A stretch of DNA of 33,454 nt from assembly GCF_007280575.1 (NCBI RefSeq), contig NZ_VKJP01000031.1, positions 1 through 33,454 on the forward strand. Direction: 5' to 3'. The translations under genes and the position numbers were made by a program. The stretch's first letter is position 1. The number at the start of each line of letters is the position of its first letter. The DNA comes from Streptomyces benahoarensis (GTDB lineage: Bacteria > Actinomycetota > Actinomycetes > Streptomycetales > Streptomycetaceae). This document shows positions 6,317 through 14,884 of this stretch, one piece after another. The notes beneath the pieces were generated by a model. The model saw only the letters and a list, made by a program, of their open reading frames with translations. It did not search any database and had not been told where the DNA came from.

Positions 6317-8155
6317 TCACCCCAGCTTGCTCACATCGCGCACCGCGCCCTTGTCCGCGCTGGTGGCCATCGCGGCGTACGCGCGCAGCGCCTGGGAGAC
6401 CTTGCGGTCGCGCTGCTTCGGGGCGTAGACGCCGTCGAGCGCCAGGCGGCGGGACTCCAGCTCCGTGTCGGGGACGAGGAGTTCGATGGAGCGGTTCGGG
6501 ATGTCGATGCGGATGCGGTCGCCGTTCTCGACGAGGGCGATGGTGCCGCCGGACGCCGCCTCCGGTGAGGCGTGGCCGATGGAGAGGCCCGAGGTGCCGC
6601 CGGAGAACCGGCCGTCGGTGATGAGGGCGCACGCCTTGCCCAGACCGCGGCCCTTGAGGAACGACGTCGGGTACAGCATCTCCTGCATACCGGGGCCGCC
6701 CTTGGGACCCTCGTAGCGGATGACGACGACGTCACCCTCCTTGACCTGCTTCTTCAGGATCGCGTCGACCGCCGCTTCCTGCGATTCGCAGACCACGGCG
6801 GGGCCCTCGAACGTCCAGATCGACTCGTCGACACCGGCGGTCTTCACGACGCAGCCGTCCACGGCGAGGTTGCCGTAGAGGATCGCGAGGCCGCCCTCGG
6901 TGGAGTAGGCGTGCTCGATGTCGCGGATGCAGCCGCCCGCCGCGTCGGTGTCCAGCGACTCCCACCGCTCCGACTGCGAGAACGCCTTCGCCGAGCGGAC
7001 GCAGCCGGGCGCCGCATGGAACAGCTCCGTCGCCTCCGCGGACGGGGAGCCGCCGCGGATGTCCCAGTTCTTCAACCAGTCGGCGAGCGAGGGGGAGTGG
7101 ACGGTGTGGACGTCCTCGTTGAGCAGCCCGGCGCGGTACAGCTCGCCGAGGATGGCGGGGATGCCGCCCGCGCGGTGCACGTCCTCCATGTAGTACGCGC
7201 CGTTCGGGGCGACCTTCGACAGGCACGGCAGCTGCCGCGACAGCTCGTCGATCTTCTTCATGTCGAAGTCGAGCTCGGCCTCCTGCGCGGCGGCCAGCAG
7301 ATGCAGGATCGTGTTGGTCGAGCCACCCATGGCGATGTCGAGGGCGACGGCGTTCTCGAACGCGGCGCGGGAGCCGACCGACCGCGGCAGGACGGTGGTG
7401 TCGTCCTGCTCGTAGTGGCGCTTGGTGATCTCGACGACGGTGCGTCCGGCGTTCTCGTACAGCGCCCTGCGGGCGGTGTGGGTGGCGAGGACGGAGCCGT
7501 TGCCGGGGAGCGCCAGGCCGATCGCCTCGGCCAGGCAGTTCATGGAGTTGGCGGTGAACATGCCGGAACAGGAACCGCAGGTCGGGCAGGCGTTCTGCTC
7601 GATGCGGAGGATGTCCTCGTCGGAAACGTTCTCGTTGACCGCCTCGGAGATGGCGTTGACGAGGTCGAGCTTGCGGACCGTGCCGTCGACCAGCGTCGCC
7701 TGACCGGCCTCCATCGGGCCGCCGGAGACGAAGACGGTGGGGATGTTGAGGCGCATCGCGGCCATCAGCATGCCCGGGGTGATCTTGTCGCAGTTGGAGA
7801 TGCAGATCAGCGCGTCCGCGCAGTGCGCCTCGACCATGTACTCGACGGAGTCGGCGATCAGATCGCGGGACGGCAGGCTGTAGAGCATGCCGCCGTGGCC
7901 CATGGCGATGCCGTCGTCGACGGCGATGGTGTTGAACTCCCGGGCGATGCCGCCCGCCGCGTGGATCGCCTCGGAGACGATGCGGCCCACCGGCTGGAGG
8001 TGGGTGTGGCCCGGTACGAACTCCGTGAAGCTGTTGGCGACGGCGATGATCGGCTTGCCGAAGTCCTCGCGCGCCACGCCGCTGGCCTGCATAAGGGCTC
8101 GGGCGCCGGCCATGTTGCGGCCATGGGTAACGGTGCGGGACCTCAGCTCGGGCAC
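6317..8155 (-). CDS. ilvD: Dihydroxy-acid dehydratase
   Basis: This 612-residue enzyme matches the full length of the long (E. coli-type) IlvD class. It dehydrates 2,3-dihydroxy-isovalerate and 2,3-dihydroxy-3-methylvalerate to the 2-oxo acids in valine, isoleucine and leucine synthesis. Visible signatures include the '[13 protein letters not shown]' motif (Cys122, with Lys124 as the expected carbamylated lysine binding Mg) and '[16 protein letters not shown]' (Cys190-Cys196), which hold the iron-sulfur cluster and metal site. The C-terminal swivelling domain includes '[19 protein letters not shown]'. GTG at 8155 is preceded by GAGGGAG about 10 nt upstream. No other ilv gene lies in the window, so it is unlinked here. 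Cytoplasmic. Confidence 0.97.
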   Translation of the reverse strand: MPELRSRTVTHGRNMAGARALMQASGVAREDFGKPIIAVANSFTEFVPGHTHLQPVGRIVSEAIHAAGGIAREFNTIAVDDGIAMGHGGMLYSLPSRDLIADSVEYMVEAHCADALICISNCDKITPGMLMAAMRLNIPTVFVSGGPMEAGQATLVDGTVRKLDLVNAISEAVNENVSDEDILRIEQNACPTCGSCSGMFTANSMNCLAEAIGLALPGNGSVLATHTARRALYENAGRTVVEITKRHYEQDDTTVLPRSVGSRAAFENAVALDIAMGGSTNTILHLLAAAQEAELDFDMKKIDELSRQLPCLSKVAPNGAYYMEDVHRAGGIPAILGELYRAGLLNEDVHTVHSPSLADWLKNWDIRGGSPSAEATELFHAAPGCVRSAKAFSQSERWESLDTDAAGGCIRDIEHAYSTEGGLAILYGNLAVDGCVVKTAGVDESIWTFEGPAVVCESQEAAVDAILKKQVKEGDVVVIRYEGPKGGPGMQEMLYPTSFLKGRGLGKACALITDGRFSGGTSGLSIGHASPEAASGGTIALVENGDRIRIDIPNRSIELLVPDTELESRRLALDGVYAPKQRDRKVSQALRAYAAMATSADKGAVRDVSKLG

Positions 8156-8240
8156 GATGGCACTCCCTCGGGATTCGTCTCGGACGACCGCCGCTGCGGC
8201 ACCGGAAGGGGACAGGCACCCCGCCGCGTACCGGCGGCGT

Positions 8241-8279
8241 CCTACATCAGCCGTCCTGTATCAGCTCATCCCGAGACTA
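8241..8279 (-). promoter_or_regulatory. Putative ilvD promoter and 14-bp tandem repeat in its leader
   Basis: On the minus strand TAGTCT (8274-8279) resembles a -10 box, with TTGTCC 19 bases further upstream as a possible -35. Between this and ilvD lie two imperfect 14-bp copies (8241-8254 and 8255-8268, CCT-R-Y-ATCAGC on the plus strand). No leader peptide rich in Ile, Val or Leu codons was seen in the 236-base gap, so classical attenuation is not supported. Confidence 0.35.
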
Positions 8280-8391
8280 CGCTGCCGATCCGCGATCCGG
8301 ACAAGTCCTCCGCATGGTGAGACGGGTGACCGGAGTGCGGACGGGGCCGGGGGGCGTCCCTACCGCTTCGGCACCCCGGGAAGTGCCGCCC

Positions 8392-9204
8392 CTATCGCTT
8401 CGGCGACGCCAGATGGAGGCGGGTGAAGGCCAGCGCCTCCGCGAGATCCGCCTCCCGCTCCGCCGCGGACATCGCGCGGCGGGTGTTGACCTCGACGACG
8501 ACATGGCCCTCGAAACCGGTCACCGCCAGCTGTTCCAGCAGCTCCCCGCACGGCTGGGAGCCGCGCCCCGGCACCAGATGTTCGTCCTTGTTGGAGCCGT
8601 TGCCGTCGGCGAGATGGAGGTGCGCCAGCCGGTCGCCCATCCGCCCCACCATCTCCAGCGCCTCGCTGCGCGACGTCGCGGTGTGCGAGAGGTCGATCGT
8701 GAAGTGGCGGTAGTCGTCGTTGGTCGGGTCCCAGTCCGGCGCGTACGCCAGCATCTCGCGGTCGCGGTAGCGCCACGGATACATGTTCTCGACCGCGAAC
8801 CGGACGTCCGTCTCGTGCTCCATCCGCCACACGCCGCGCACGAACTCCCGCGCGTACGACCGCTGCCAGCGAAACGGCGGATGGACGACGACGGTGGAGG
8901 CGCCCAGCTTCTCCGCGGCGTTCTTCGCCCGCTGGAGCTTGACCCACGGGTCGGTCGACCACACCCGCTGCGTGATCAGCAGGCATGGCGCGTGCACCGC
9001 CAGGATCGGCACGCCGTGGTAGTCCGACAGCCGCCGCAGCGCCTCGATGTCCTGGCTGACCGGGTCGGTCCACACCATGACCTCGACGCCGTCGTACCCC
9101 AGGCGCGCGGCGATCTCGAACGCCGTCGCCGTCGACTCCGGGTAGACCGAGGCCGTGGACAGCGCGACCTTCGCATCGGGGATGCGCACCACTGGCTCTG
9201 TCAC
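8392..9204 (-). CDS. Sugar phosphate isomerase/epimerase (AP endonuclease 2-type TIM barrel)
   Basis: This 270-residue protein has the xylose isomerase-like TIM-barrel pattern: '[10 protein letters not shown]' (second strand), '[10 protein letters not shown]', 'STVVVHPPF', '[11 protein letters not shown]' (metal-binding Glu), '[11 protein letters not shown]' (Asp and His ligands), 'HLHLADGNG' and a final 'HVVVEVN'. These acidic and His residues would bind divalent metal. The true substrate is unknown. It starts 26 bases after the Ppx/GppA gene on the same strand, an order recalled from other actinobacteria (mycobacteria have a similar ppx-isomerase neighbourhood), so the two are probably one operon. 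The last 15 bases including the stop are nearly repeated 32 bases downstream (8358-8372). Confidence 0.9.
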   Translation of the reverse strand: MTEPVVRIPDAKVALSTASVYPESTATAFEIAARLGYDGVEVMVWTDPVSQDIEALRRLSDYHGVPILAVHAPCLLITQRVWSTDPWVKLQRAKNAAEKLGASTVVVHPPFRWQRSYAREFVRGVWRMEHETDVRFAVENMYPWRYRDREMLAYAPDWDPTNDDYRHFTIDLSHTATSRSEALEMVGRMGDRLAHLHLADGNGSNKDEHLVPGRGSQPCGELLEQLAVTGFEGHVVVEVNTRRAMSAAEREADLAEALAFTRLHLASPKR

Positions 9205-9230
9205 GAGGAACAGCGTACGGGCCGCACCGC

Positions 9231-10163
9231 TCAGGGCGCGGGCAGGTGATCGAGCCGCCGCAGGATCACGCCCTCACGCAGCGCCCACGGGCAGATCTCC
9301 AGCGCATCCACCCCGAACAGGTCCATCGCCGCCTCCGCCACCAGCGCCCCCGCCAGCAGCTGCCGCGAACGTCCCTCGGAGACACCGGGCAGCGCGGCCC
9401 GCTGCTGCGCCGTCATCCCGGCCAGCTTCGGCACCCACTCCTCCACCTTCTTGCGCTCCAGCTCCCGCTGGACGTACAGCCCGTCGGAGGAGCGGGCGGC
9501 GCCGGTGATCCGGGCCAGCTGCCGGAAGGTCTTCGACGTCCCGACGACGTGATCGGGGGCGCCGAAGCGGGTGAAGTCGCTCACCACCTTCGCGATATCG
9601 GCCCGCACCCGGCGGCGCAGCGCCCGTACGTCGTCCGTGCCAGGCGGATCGCCGGGCAGTGCGCCGCTGGTCAGACGGCCCGCGCCGAGCGGCAGCGACG
9701 CCGCCGCGTCCGGCTCCTCGTCCAGCCCGTACGCGATCTCCAGGGAGCCGCCGCCGATGTCCAGGAGCAGCAGCCGCCCGGCCGACCAGCCGAACCAGCG
9801 GCGGGCAGCGAGGAAGGTCAGGCGCGCCTCGTCCTCACCGGACAGCACCTGAAGCGCGACGCCGGTCTCCTCGGCGACGCGGCGCAGCACCTCCTCGCTG
9901 TTGGTGGCCTCGCGGATCGCGGAGGTCGCGAACGGCAGCACGTCCTCGACACCCTTGTCCTCGGCCACCTCCCCGGCCTCCCGGACCGTCGTGATCAGCC
10001 GCGCCACGCCCGCGTCGCTTATCGCGCCGTCCGCGTCGAGCAGTTCGGCGAGCCGCAGCTCCGCCTTGTGCGAGTAGGCGGGCAGCGGGCGTGCGCCCGG
10101 GTGCGCGTCGACCACCAGGAGATGGACCGTATTCGAACCCACATCGAGGACACCGAGTCTCAT
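9231..10163 (-). CDS. Ppx/GppA family phosphatase (exopolyphosphatase-type)
   Basis: This 310-residue protein belongs to the ASKHA-fold Ppx/GppA family. Seen: the first phosphate loop '[11 protein letters not shown]' (residues 7-17), '[10 protein letters not shown]' (79-88), the 'SGEDEARL' segment with the catalytic-type glutamates (108-115), and the second phosphate loop '[14 protein letters not shown]' (133-146). The family hydrolyses terminal phosphate of polyphosphate or the 5'-phosphate of pppGpp. At about 310 residues it is the short form lacking the C-terminal HD domain of E. coli Ppx. It is first in an operon with the sugar phosphate isomerase. A TAGGTT ends 7 nt before the ATG and no ribosome binding site is seen, suggesting a leaderless message. 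Confidence 0.93.
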   Translation of the reverse strand: MRLGVLDVGSNTVHLLVVDAHPGARPLPAYSHKAELRLAELLDADGAISDAGVARLITTVREAGEVAEDKGVEDVLPFATSAIREATNSEEVLRRVAEETGVALQVLSGEDEARLTFLAARRWFGWSAGRLLLLDIGGGSLEIAYGLDEEPDAAASLPLGAGRLTSGALPGDPPGTDDVRALRRRVRADIAKVVSDFTRFGAPDHVVGTSKTFRQLARITGAARSSDGLYVQRELERKKVEEWVPKLAGMTAQQRAALPGVSEGRSRQLLAGALVAEAAMDLFGVDALEICPWALREGVILRRLDHLPAP

Positions 10164-10170
10164 ACGGGGA

Positions 10171-10176
10171 AACCTA
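10171..10176 (-). promoter_or_regulatory. Putative -10 box, leaderless promoter of the Ppx/GppA gene
   Basis: On the minus strand TAGGTT is followed by 7 nt and then the ATG at 10163. It faces the divergent promoter at 10289 across a 137-base gap. Confidence 0.45.
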
Positions 10177-10288
10177 CTGCCCGCGCCCGGGCCCGGAGGG
10201 GACCGGGCGCGGGTGCGGGGGCGCTCGGCGGTGGTGCGCGCGCCCCTGGGGTCCGGTCCGGCGGCGACTCGCGAGGGCGGCGGGCCCG

Positions 10289-10294
10289 TACGCT
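10289..10294 (+). promoter_or_regulatory. Putative -10 box, leaderless promoter of the Cys-rich gene
   Basis: TACGCT is followed by 6 nt (GGAGTC) and the GTG at 10301. The GGAG could be read as a ribosome binding site but is too close (2 nt) for efficient use. Confidence 0.4.
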
Positions 10295-10300
10295 GGAGTC

Positions 10301-11191
10301 GTGGCTAAGACGAACAAGGCGAAGCGTGGGAAAACCGCAGATAAGGGCGCAAAGCGCCAGGCCGGCGCGGCGGGCGCCACGGCCGACGAGGTCGGCCTCG
10401 ACTTCGCCCGCGCCTGGGTCACCTTCCCGGACCCGGCCGACGACGAGCAGCTCTTCCGCTGCGACCTGACCTGGCTGACCTCCCGCTGGACGTGCATCTT
10501 CGGCAGCGGCTGCCAGGGCATCCAGGCGGGCCGCGCCGACGACGGCTGCTGCACGCTCGGCGCGCACTTCTCCGACGAGGAGGACGAAGAGCGGGTCGCC
10601 GGGCACGTGGCACGGCTCACCCCCGAGCTGTGGCAGTTCCACGACGTCGGCACGGAGAGCGGCTGGACCGAGGAGGACGAGGACGGCGACCGGCAGACCC
10701 GCCGCTGGCAGGGTTCCTGCATTTTCCAGAACCGCCCCGGCTTCGCGGCGGGCGCCGGGTGCTCCCTGCACCTGCTGGCGCTGCGCGAGGGCCGCGAGCC
10801 CCTGGAGACCAAGCCGGACGTCTGCTGGCAGCTCCCGGTGCGCCGCACCTACGACTGGATCGATCGGCCCGACGACACCCAGATCCTCCAGGTGACGATC
10901 GGCGAGTACGACCGCCGCGGCTGGGGCCCCGGCGGCCACGACCTGCACTGGTGGTGCACCTCCGCCACCTCCGCCCACGGCGCCGGCGACCCGGTCTACG
11001 TCTCGTACGAACCGGAACTCACCGAACTGATGGGCAAGGAGGGCTACGCCAAGCTCGCCGAACTCTGCGAGGAACGCCTGGCCGCCACCCTCCCGCTGGC
11101 CCCGCACCCGGCGGACCCGGCGAGCCCCCCGAAGTCCGCCCGCTCCGGGAAGGCCGTGAAGCTGGAGGTGCCGGAGGGGGGCGGCGCCTAG
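10301..11191 (+). CDS. Cys-rich conserved hypothetical protein, possible metal-chelating protein
   Basis: This 296-residue protein begins with a very basic tail ([18 protein letters not shown]) and then has clustered cysteines: [44 protein letters not shown] and WWCTS. The 'C..GC...CC' pattern recalls the YkgJ-type CxxCxxCC putative zinc- or iron-chelating families, and cluster binding is plausible, but the exact family is not certain. An acidic run (EEDEDGD) follows. The GTG at 10301 is chosen because upstream sequence in frame is low-complexity and a TACGCT box ends 6 nt before it. It is divergent from the Ppx/GppA operon and convergent with the SDR. Function unknown. Confidence 0.85.
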   Translation: MAKTNKAKRGKTADKGAKRQAGAAGATADEVGLDFARAWVTFPDPADDEQLFRCDLTWLTSRWTCIFGSGCQGIQAGRADDGCCTLGAHFSDEEDEERVAGHVARLTPELWQFHDVGTESGWTEEDEDGDRQTRRWQGSCIFQNRPGFAAGAGCSLHLLALREGREPLETKPDVCWQLPVRRTYDWIDRPDDTQILQVTIGEYDRRGWGPGGHDLHWWCTSATSAHGAGDPVYVSYEPELTELMGKEGYAKLAELCEERLAATLPLAPHPADPASPPKSARSGKAVKLEVPEGGGA

Positions 11192-11203
11192 AGGGTGCCC
11201 GCA

Positions 11204-11250
11204 AAGTCCCGTCGTCCGCCCGGAGGACGTCGCGAGCCAGGGCGGGACTT
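11204..11250. terminator. Nested hairpin between convergent genes
   Basis: AAGTCCCG (11204-11211) pairs with CGGGACTT (11243-11250), and an inner CGTCC...GGACG stem fits inside. Two TTCGGGCGCG copies follow directly. The position between the stops at 11191 and 11291 fits a shared terminator. Confidence 0.55.
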
Positions 11251-11290
11251 CGGGCGCGCCTTCGGGCGCGTTCCTCGCGCGTGCCTGGGG

Positions 11291-12247
11291 CTATCCGGGG
11301 AGGGTGCCGAGGTCGGCGCCGGTCACGTCACCACTTGCGTCCCACAACCGCGTCGCGGTCACGGTGTCGGCCAAGTGGCTCCACACCGGTTCCCGTCGGG
11401 GCTTGCCGCGCAGGCCGAAGACGCGCGGGCCCCATAGTTGTCCTCCGCGCACATTCGGGTCGAGCACCGCCCGGACCGCGGGCCATGCGCCGGCGTGTTT
11501 GCCCTGGACGAGGAGGGCGGCTGGTGCCCCGCAGAGCCGCGCACCGGCGGGCCGCGCATGGACCGCCGGCCGTGACGGGGTGAGAGAGTCCAGTGCGCCG
11601 CCGGGATGGACCACCACGCTCGCCACCGTGCTGCGGGCGGCGCGCAGACGGCGGTCGAGTTCGAGGCCGAAGTACATCTGCGCCAGCTTGGAGCGTCCGT
11701 AGGTGCGCTGGGGCCGGTAGTCCTTCCGGGACTGCAGGTCGTCCAGGTCGAGTCGCTCGGACTTCGCTGCGAAGCTGCCCATGGTCACGACGCGGGCCGC
11801 CGGTGCGGCCGCCAGCAACGGCATCAGCCAGTACGTCAGCGCGAAGTGCCCGAGGTGGTTCGTGCCGAACATGAGCTCGTGACCGTCCGCGGTCTCCTTG
11901 CGCGGCAGGTCGTCGAGCGCGACGCCGGCGTTGTGGACCACCGCGTCGAGGTATTCCACCCCCAGTGATTCCACTGCTGTTCTGAGCGACGCGAGGTCGG
12001 CGAGGTCCAGCCGTACGGCCCGCACCCGCGCACCAGGCACACGCGAGCGGATCGAGGCTGTGGCGGCTTCGGCTCTCGCGGGATTCCGGCTGCCCAGCAC
12101 GACAGCGGCCCCGGTTCCGGACAACTGCTCCGCGACGAAGTAGCCGATACCCGCGTTGCCGCCGGTGACCAGGAAAGTGCTGTCCTCGGCACGCGGTAGC
12201 CGTTGAACATCCCAGGGCAGGGCGGACGTGGAGGGCCTGGACGACAT
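11291..12247 (-). CDS. Short-chain dehydrogenase/reductase
   Basis: This 318-residue SDR has the glycine-rich cofactor motif TGGNAGIG (28-35), 'HNAGVA' for the NNAG motif, 'NHLGHFALT' (as in retinol dehydrogenase and protochlorophyllide reductase-like SDRs), 'VTMGS' with the catalytic Ser, and 'YGRSK' (catalytic Tyr and Lys). The Arg in 'GSRNPAR' favours NADP(H). The C-terminal 60 residues (from about 260) resemble the non-canonical tail of this subgroup. The ATG at 12247 follows AAGGGAG about 10 nt upstream. Substrate unknown. The gene is isolated: about 500 non-coding bases precede it, and it is convergent with the Cys-rich gene. Confidence 0.92.
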   Translation of the reverse strand: MSSRPSTSALPWDVQRLPRAEDSTFLVTGGNAGIGYFVAEQLSGTGAAVVLGSRNPARAEAATASIRSRVPGARVRAVRLDLADLASLRTAVESLGVEYLDAVVHNAGVALDDLPRKETADGHELMFGTNHLGHFALTYWLMPLLAAAPAARVVTMGSFAAKSERLDLDDLQSRKDYRPQRTYGRSKLAQMYFGLELDRRLRAARSTVASVVVHPGGALDSLTPSRPAVHARPAGARLCGAPAALLVQGKHAGAWPAVRAVLDPNVRGGQLWGPRVFGLRGKPRREPVWSHLADTVTATRLWDASGDVTGADLGTLPG

Positions 12248-12746
12248 GGCGGCGGTGCTCCCTTGCAGTGGAAGGCGGCTGTGGCTGCTCCGCGGGGCAA
12301 CTCGACCTCCACGGTTCCAGCGGCCACCGACACATCGCCTACAGATCAACGACAGCCCTGCCTGCCGACAGCCCTGCCGTCGCGATGCCGACCCATCGGT
12401 TGCCGCTGAGCGTCGCAGTGGCCAACTGGAGCCCTCAAAGACCAACTGAGACGCTCAGCCACACCAGCCCTCTCGTGATCTCAGCTCGGAACGCGCCCAG
12501 GGCGGGCCGGGTTCGGCGAAGTCGCTGGAAGGCTGAGGGAGTTCGAGGGCCGGGGGGGGTGGCTTCCCACCCGTTGACCGTGGGTTCCGCCCGGCCGCCG
12601 CAGTGTTCCGCCTGCTCGCTGCGACGTTCCGCCCGCCGCTGCGGCGTTCCGCCGGGCCCGTTCCGGCCTCCCACCTGCCCGTTCCGGCGTTCCACCCGCC
12701 CGCTGCGGCGTCCCGCCCGTCCCGTTCCGGCGTCCCGCGTCGCCCC
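12248..12746. other. Non-coding stretch between the SDR and BACON genes
   Basis: About 500 bases separate two minus-strand genes. The left part (12248-12480) must hold the SDR promoter; it is less GC-rich than its surroundings but I see no clear hexamers. The right part is a degenerate GTTCCGCC-type repeat (separate entry). Open frames here are low-complexity and not judged coding. Confidence 0.6.
12584..12739. repeat. Degenerate GTTCCG-based tandem repeats
   Basis: Nine or ten copies of G-T-T/C-C-C-G-(C/G)-C occur at 12584, 12604, 12626, 12646, 12660, 12681, 12710, 12724 and nearby, mostly spaced by 14 or about 21 bases, with intervening GCTGCGGC-type sequence. Read on the minus strand one frame gives degenerate 7-residue units (GGTPQRA, GGTPERA, GGRPERA). 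The array starts 8 bases past the stop of the BACON-domain gene, so it could be an eroded C-terminal extension of that gene or simple repeat expansion. Confidence 0.6.
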
Positions 12747-14573
12747 TCAGCGCACCGTGGCCACCGGCGTCGACGAATCCGTAGGCGTCGGCCCCGTAGG
12801 TGTGGGATCCGGCGACGACGGGGCGGGGGGCAACGGGCCGGTCGGCCGGGGCGACGGTGTGGCCGGGCGGGTCGGCATGGGTGCCGGGCCCGCGGGGTGC
12901 CGCCCGCCCGTGCCCGGGGAACCGGCGCCCCGGCCCTCCAACAGGACCGCGGTGGCGCCCGGCCCGATGACGATGCGGGCCCGCCAGGGCCCGTCCGGCT
13001 CCCGGTCGTGGTCGACGTGGACGGTCACCGCCGTGGTCTGTCCCGGCCGCAGCTCCCCGGCCGTCCGGCTGAGCTGGAGCCACGGGGCGCCGGGCGCCGC
13101 CGTCCAGCGCACCGGGGTGCCGCCGGACGCGCTGAGCGTGATGACGGTCGTCGCGCCGCGCGGCTGCGCCGTCACCGTCAGCCGCCCGGGACCGGTGGAC
13201 AGGCGCGACCATCCGCTGTCCGCGGCGGTCACCCGCGCCGCCACGTCCCCCGGCCCCTCGGACACCGACGGCGAGGAGCGCGGCGTCGTCCCGGCGTTGC
13301 CCGCGTTCTCGTACGGGCGGCCGTCCAGCCGCCCGCTGTCCGATTCGATGGCCGTCACCGGGGGCGCGCTCTCCGCCGCACCCGGTGCGGGCGCCCCGTG
13401 GTACGCCGCCCACAGGGCCAGCACCGGGGCGGCCAGCACGGTGGCGACGATCGTCGTCGTCATCGCGCGGCTGCGCAGCCGCATCCGGCGGGCCACCAGA
13501 TCCGTCGGGCGGACCGGGAAGCCCCGGCGGTCGTAGCGTGGAGAACCGTTTGCCCCACCGCTGCGGCCCGCCCGGCGCACCCTGCTCGGCACGCCCGAAC
13601 CGGCCACCCCCTCGGCCCGCCCGGACCGCGCCCGCCGGGCCGCCGCCAGCGCCCCGAACACCGCCTCCCGGGGCGCCGCGACCAGCGGCAGCGTCCCCCG
13701 GGCCGCCGGTGCGGTGCCCGGCCAGGGACCGGCGGCCGTCGCGCACTCCGCGGTGCCGCGGCACTCGGCGCAGTCGTCGACGTGCCGCACCAGCTCCCGC
13801 CGCAGCACCGCGCCCAGCAGCATCGGGGCGCCCCCGGCCAGCCGCGCCACGTCCGGGCAGTGGCCGCGCTCGACGACGGCCAGCGCGGCACGGGTCCGCT
13901 CGACCTCGCAGGACGCGGTGGCCAGCAGTGCCCGGGTGGCGACCGGGTCGGTGCCGAGCACCGCGGCCACCTCCGCCGCGGGCAGCCGGTGGCGGACCGA
14001 CAGCTCCAGGGCCTCGCGCTGCTCCGGCGTCATCCCGGCCGCCTCGGGCCACGCCAGCCTGGCCAGCTCGCGCCGCCCGGCCTCCGGGTCCGCCGCCGGA
14101 TCCGGCGCGCCGGGATCGGCCAGCCGCCGCAGGCACGCCCAGCGGGCGAGGGCGTAGAGCCAGGGGCGGTACAGGCCCGGATCGCCGGGGCGTCTGCCGT
14201 GCTGCCGCTCGGCGAGCGCCAGCGTCTCGCCGAGCACCGCGGCCGCCGCATCGTGCGCGCACAGCACGGACAGGCAGTACGTGAACAACCCGTCCAGATA
14301 CGGCTCGTAGCCCGCGGCCCGGACGACGTGCCCCGGACGGCCGGGGATACCGGGGCGCGCGGCATGCGGCTGCGTGCCTGCGGCGCCCGGAGGGCCCGAA
14401 GGAGGGGCCAGGACGGGCCAGGCGACACGGACCGACCGCTCGGGGCGGACGGCCTGCTCGGGACGGTCGGACGGCACCGGTCGGCCGGGGTGCTGCGGCC
14501 TGCTCCGATGCGAAGCGCCGCTGCGCGACCGGTGTGCGCCGGTGGTGTGCGTGGGGTGCTCGGGCCTGCTCAT
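12747..14573 (-). CDS. Sigma-factor-like / zinc-motif / membrane / BACON-domain fusion protein
   Basis: This 608-residue protein has, in order: a disordered Arg/Pro-rich N-terminus (1-85); sigma-70 region 2-like helices (about 86-152, 'GLYRPWLYALARWACLRRL'); a region 4-like helical part (about 181-235, 'MTPEQREALELSVRHRLPAAEVAAVLG'); an HX3CX2C motif (His264, Cys268, Cys271) like zinc anti-sigma factors; a linker; one membrane segment (about 371-391); an extracytoplasmic BACON-like beta domain (about 450-545, 'APWLQLSRTAGELRPGQTTAVTV'); and a Pro/Thr-rich tail. A cytoplasmic sigma/anti-sigma-like head tied to an external, possibly carbohydrate-binding domain suggests a surface sensor; that role is inference. 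ATG at 14573 is preferred over GTG at 14609 because a TACCGT box lies between. Similar BACON proteins are recalled from other streptomycetes. Confidence 0.85.
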   Translation of the reverse strand: MSRPEHPTHTTGAHRSRSGASHRSRPQHPGRPVPSDRPEQAVRPERSVRVAWPVLAPPSGPPGAAGTQPHAARPGIPGRPGHVVRAAGYEPYLDGLFTYCLSVLCAHDAAAAVLGETLALAERQHGRRPGDPGLYRPWLYALARWACLRRLADPGAPDPAADPEAGRRELARLAWPEAAGMTPEQREALELSVRHRLPAAEVAAVLGTDPVATRALLATASCEVERTRAALAVVERGHCPDVARLAGGAPMLLGAVLRRELVRHVDDCAECRGTAECATAAGPWPGTAPAARGTLPLVAAPREAVFGALAAARRARSGRAEGVAGSGVPSRVRRAGRSGGANGSPRYDRRGFPVRPTDLVARRMRLRSRAMTTTIVATVLAAPVLALWAAYHGAPAPGAAESAPPVTAIESDSGRLDGRPYENAGNAGTTPRSSPSVSEGPGDVAARVTAADSGWSRLSTGPGRLTVTAQPRGATTVITLSASGGTPVRWTAAPGAPWLQLSRTAGELRPGQTTAVTVHVDHDREPDGPWRARIVIGPGATAVLLEGRGAGSPGTGGRHPAGPAPMPTRPATPSPRPTGPLPPAPSSPDPTPTGPTPTDSSTPVATVR

Positions 14574-14583
14574 CACCCCGGCG

Positions 14584-14589
14584 ACGGTA
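14584..14589 (-). promoter_or_regulatory. Putative -10 box of the BACON-domain gene
   Basis: TACCGT on the minus strand ends 10 nt before the ATG at 14573, leaving a very short or absent 5' leader. It argues for the ATG over the upstream GTG as the start. Confidence 0.35.
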
Positions 14590-14639
14590 GGGCGATGATC
14601 CAGCGGCACTCGCCGTCTGGCCGCTCATTCAACCCTAAC

Positions 14640-14656
14640 GAGTGAGCGTCTCACTC
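14640..14656. promoter_or_regulatory. Perfect inverted repeat, possible operator
   Basis: GAGTGAG-CGT-CTCACTC is a perfect 7-3-7 inverted repeat. It lies 67 bases upstream of the BACON gene start and 229 upstream of radA, so it more likely serves the former. The regulator is unknown. Confidence 0.5.
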
Positions 14657-14872
14657 AAAAGGGGACATGAACCACCCGTTCCGCCCAAGCCTCCCGAACG
14701 CGACGGGGTGGGGCGGACGGCCCCGGGCCCTACGGCGGGGCGGGCGGCGCGATGGCAGGCCCGGCGCCGCAGCGGTCCGGCGAGCGGTGCGACGGCGGCC
14801 CGACCCGGCGTCCGTGGCGCCTCGGTGGATGCGCCGCCGCCCTCCGTCGGCCCCGCTGTCACACCCCGCCGT

Positions 14873-14878
14873 TACGGT
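14873..14878 (+). promoter_or_regulatory. Putative -10 box, leaderless promoter of radA
   Basis: TACGGT is followed by 6 nt (GACGTC) and the radA ATG at 14885; no ribosome binding site fits between. A good -35 hexamer is not visible. Confidence 0.45.
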
Positions 14879-14884
14879 GACGTC

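Larger units (their letters stand above)
14574..14884. other. Divergent intergenic region between the BACON gene and radA
   Basis: These 311 bases hold two start-proximal -10-like boxes facing outward (14584-14589 minus, 14873-14878 plus) and a perfect short inverted repeat at 14640-14656. The rest (about 14660-14860) is plain high-GC sequence with no feature recognised. Confidence 0.6.

Noticed and set aside
12481..14628. 715-residue open frame overlapping the BACON-domain gene
   Set aside because: It is a shifted frame of the same region with Arg/Gly-rich low-complexity sequence and no motifs.
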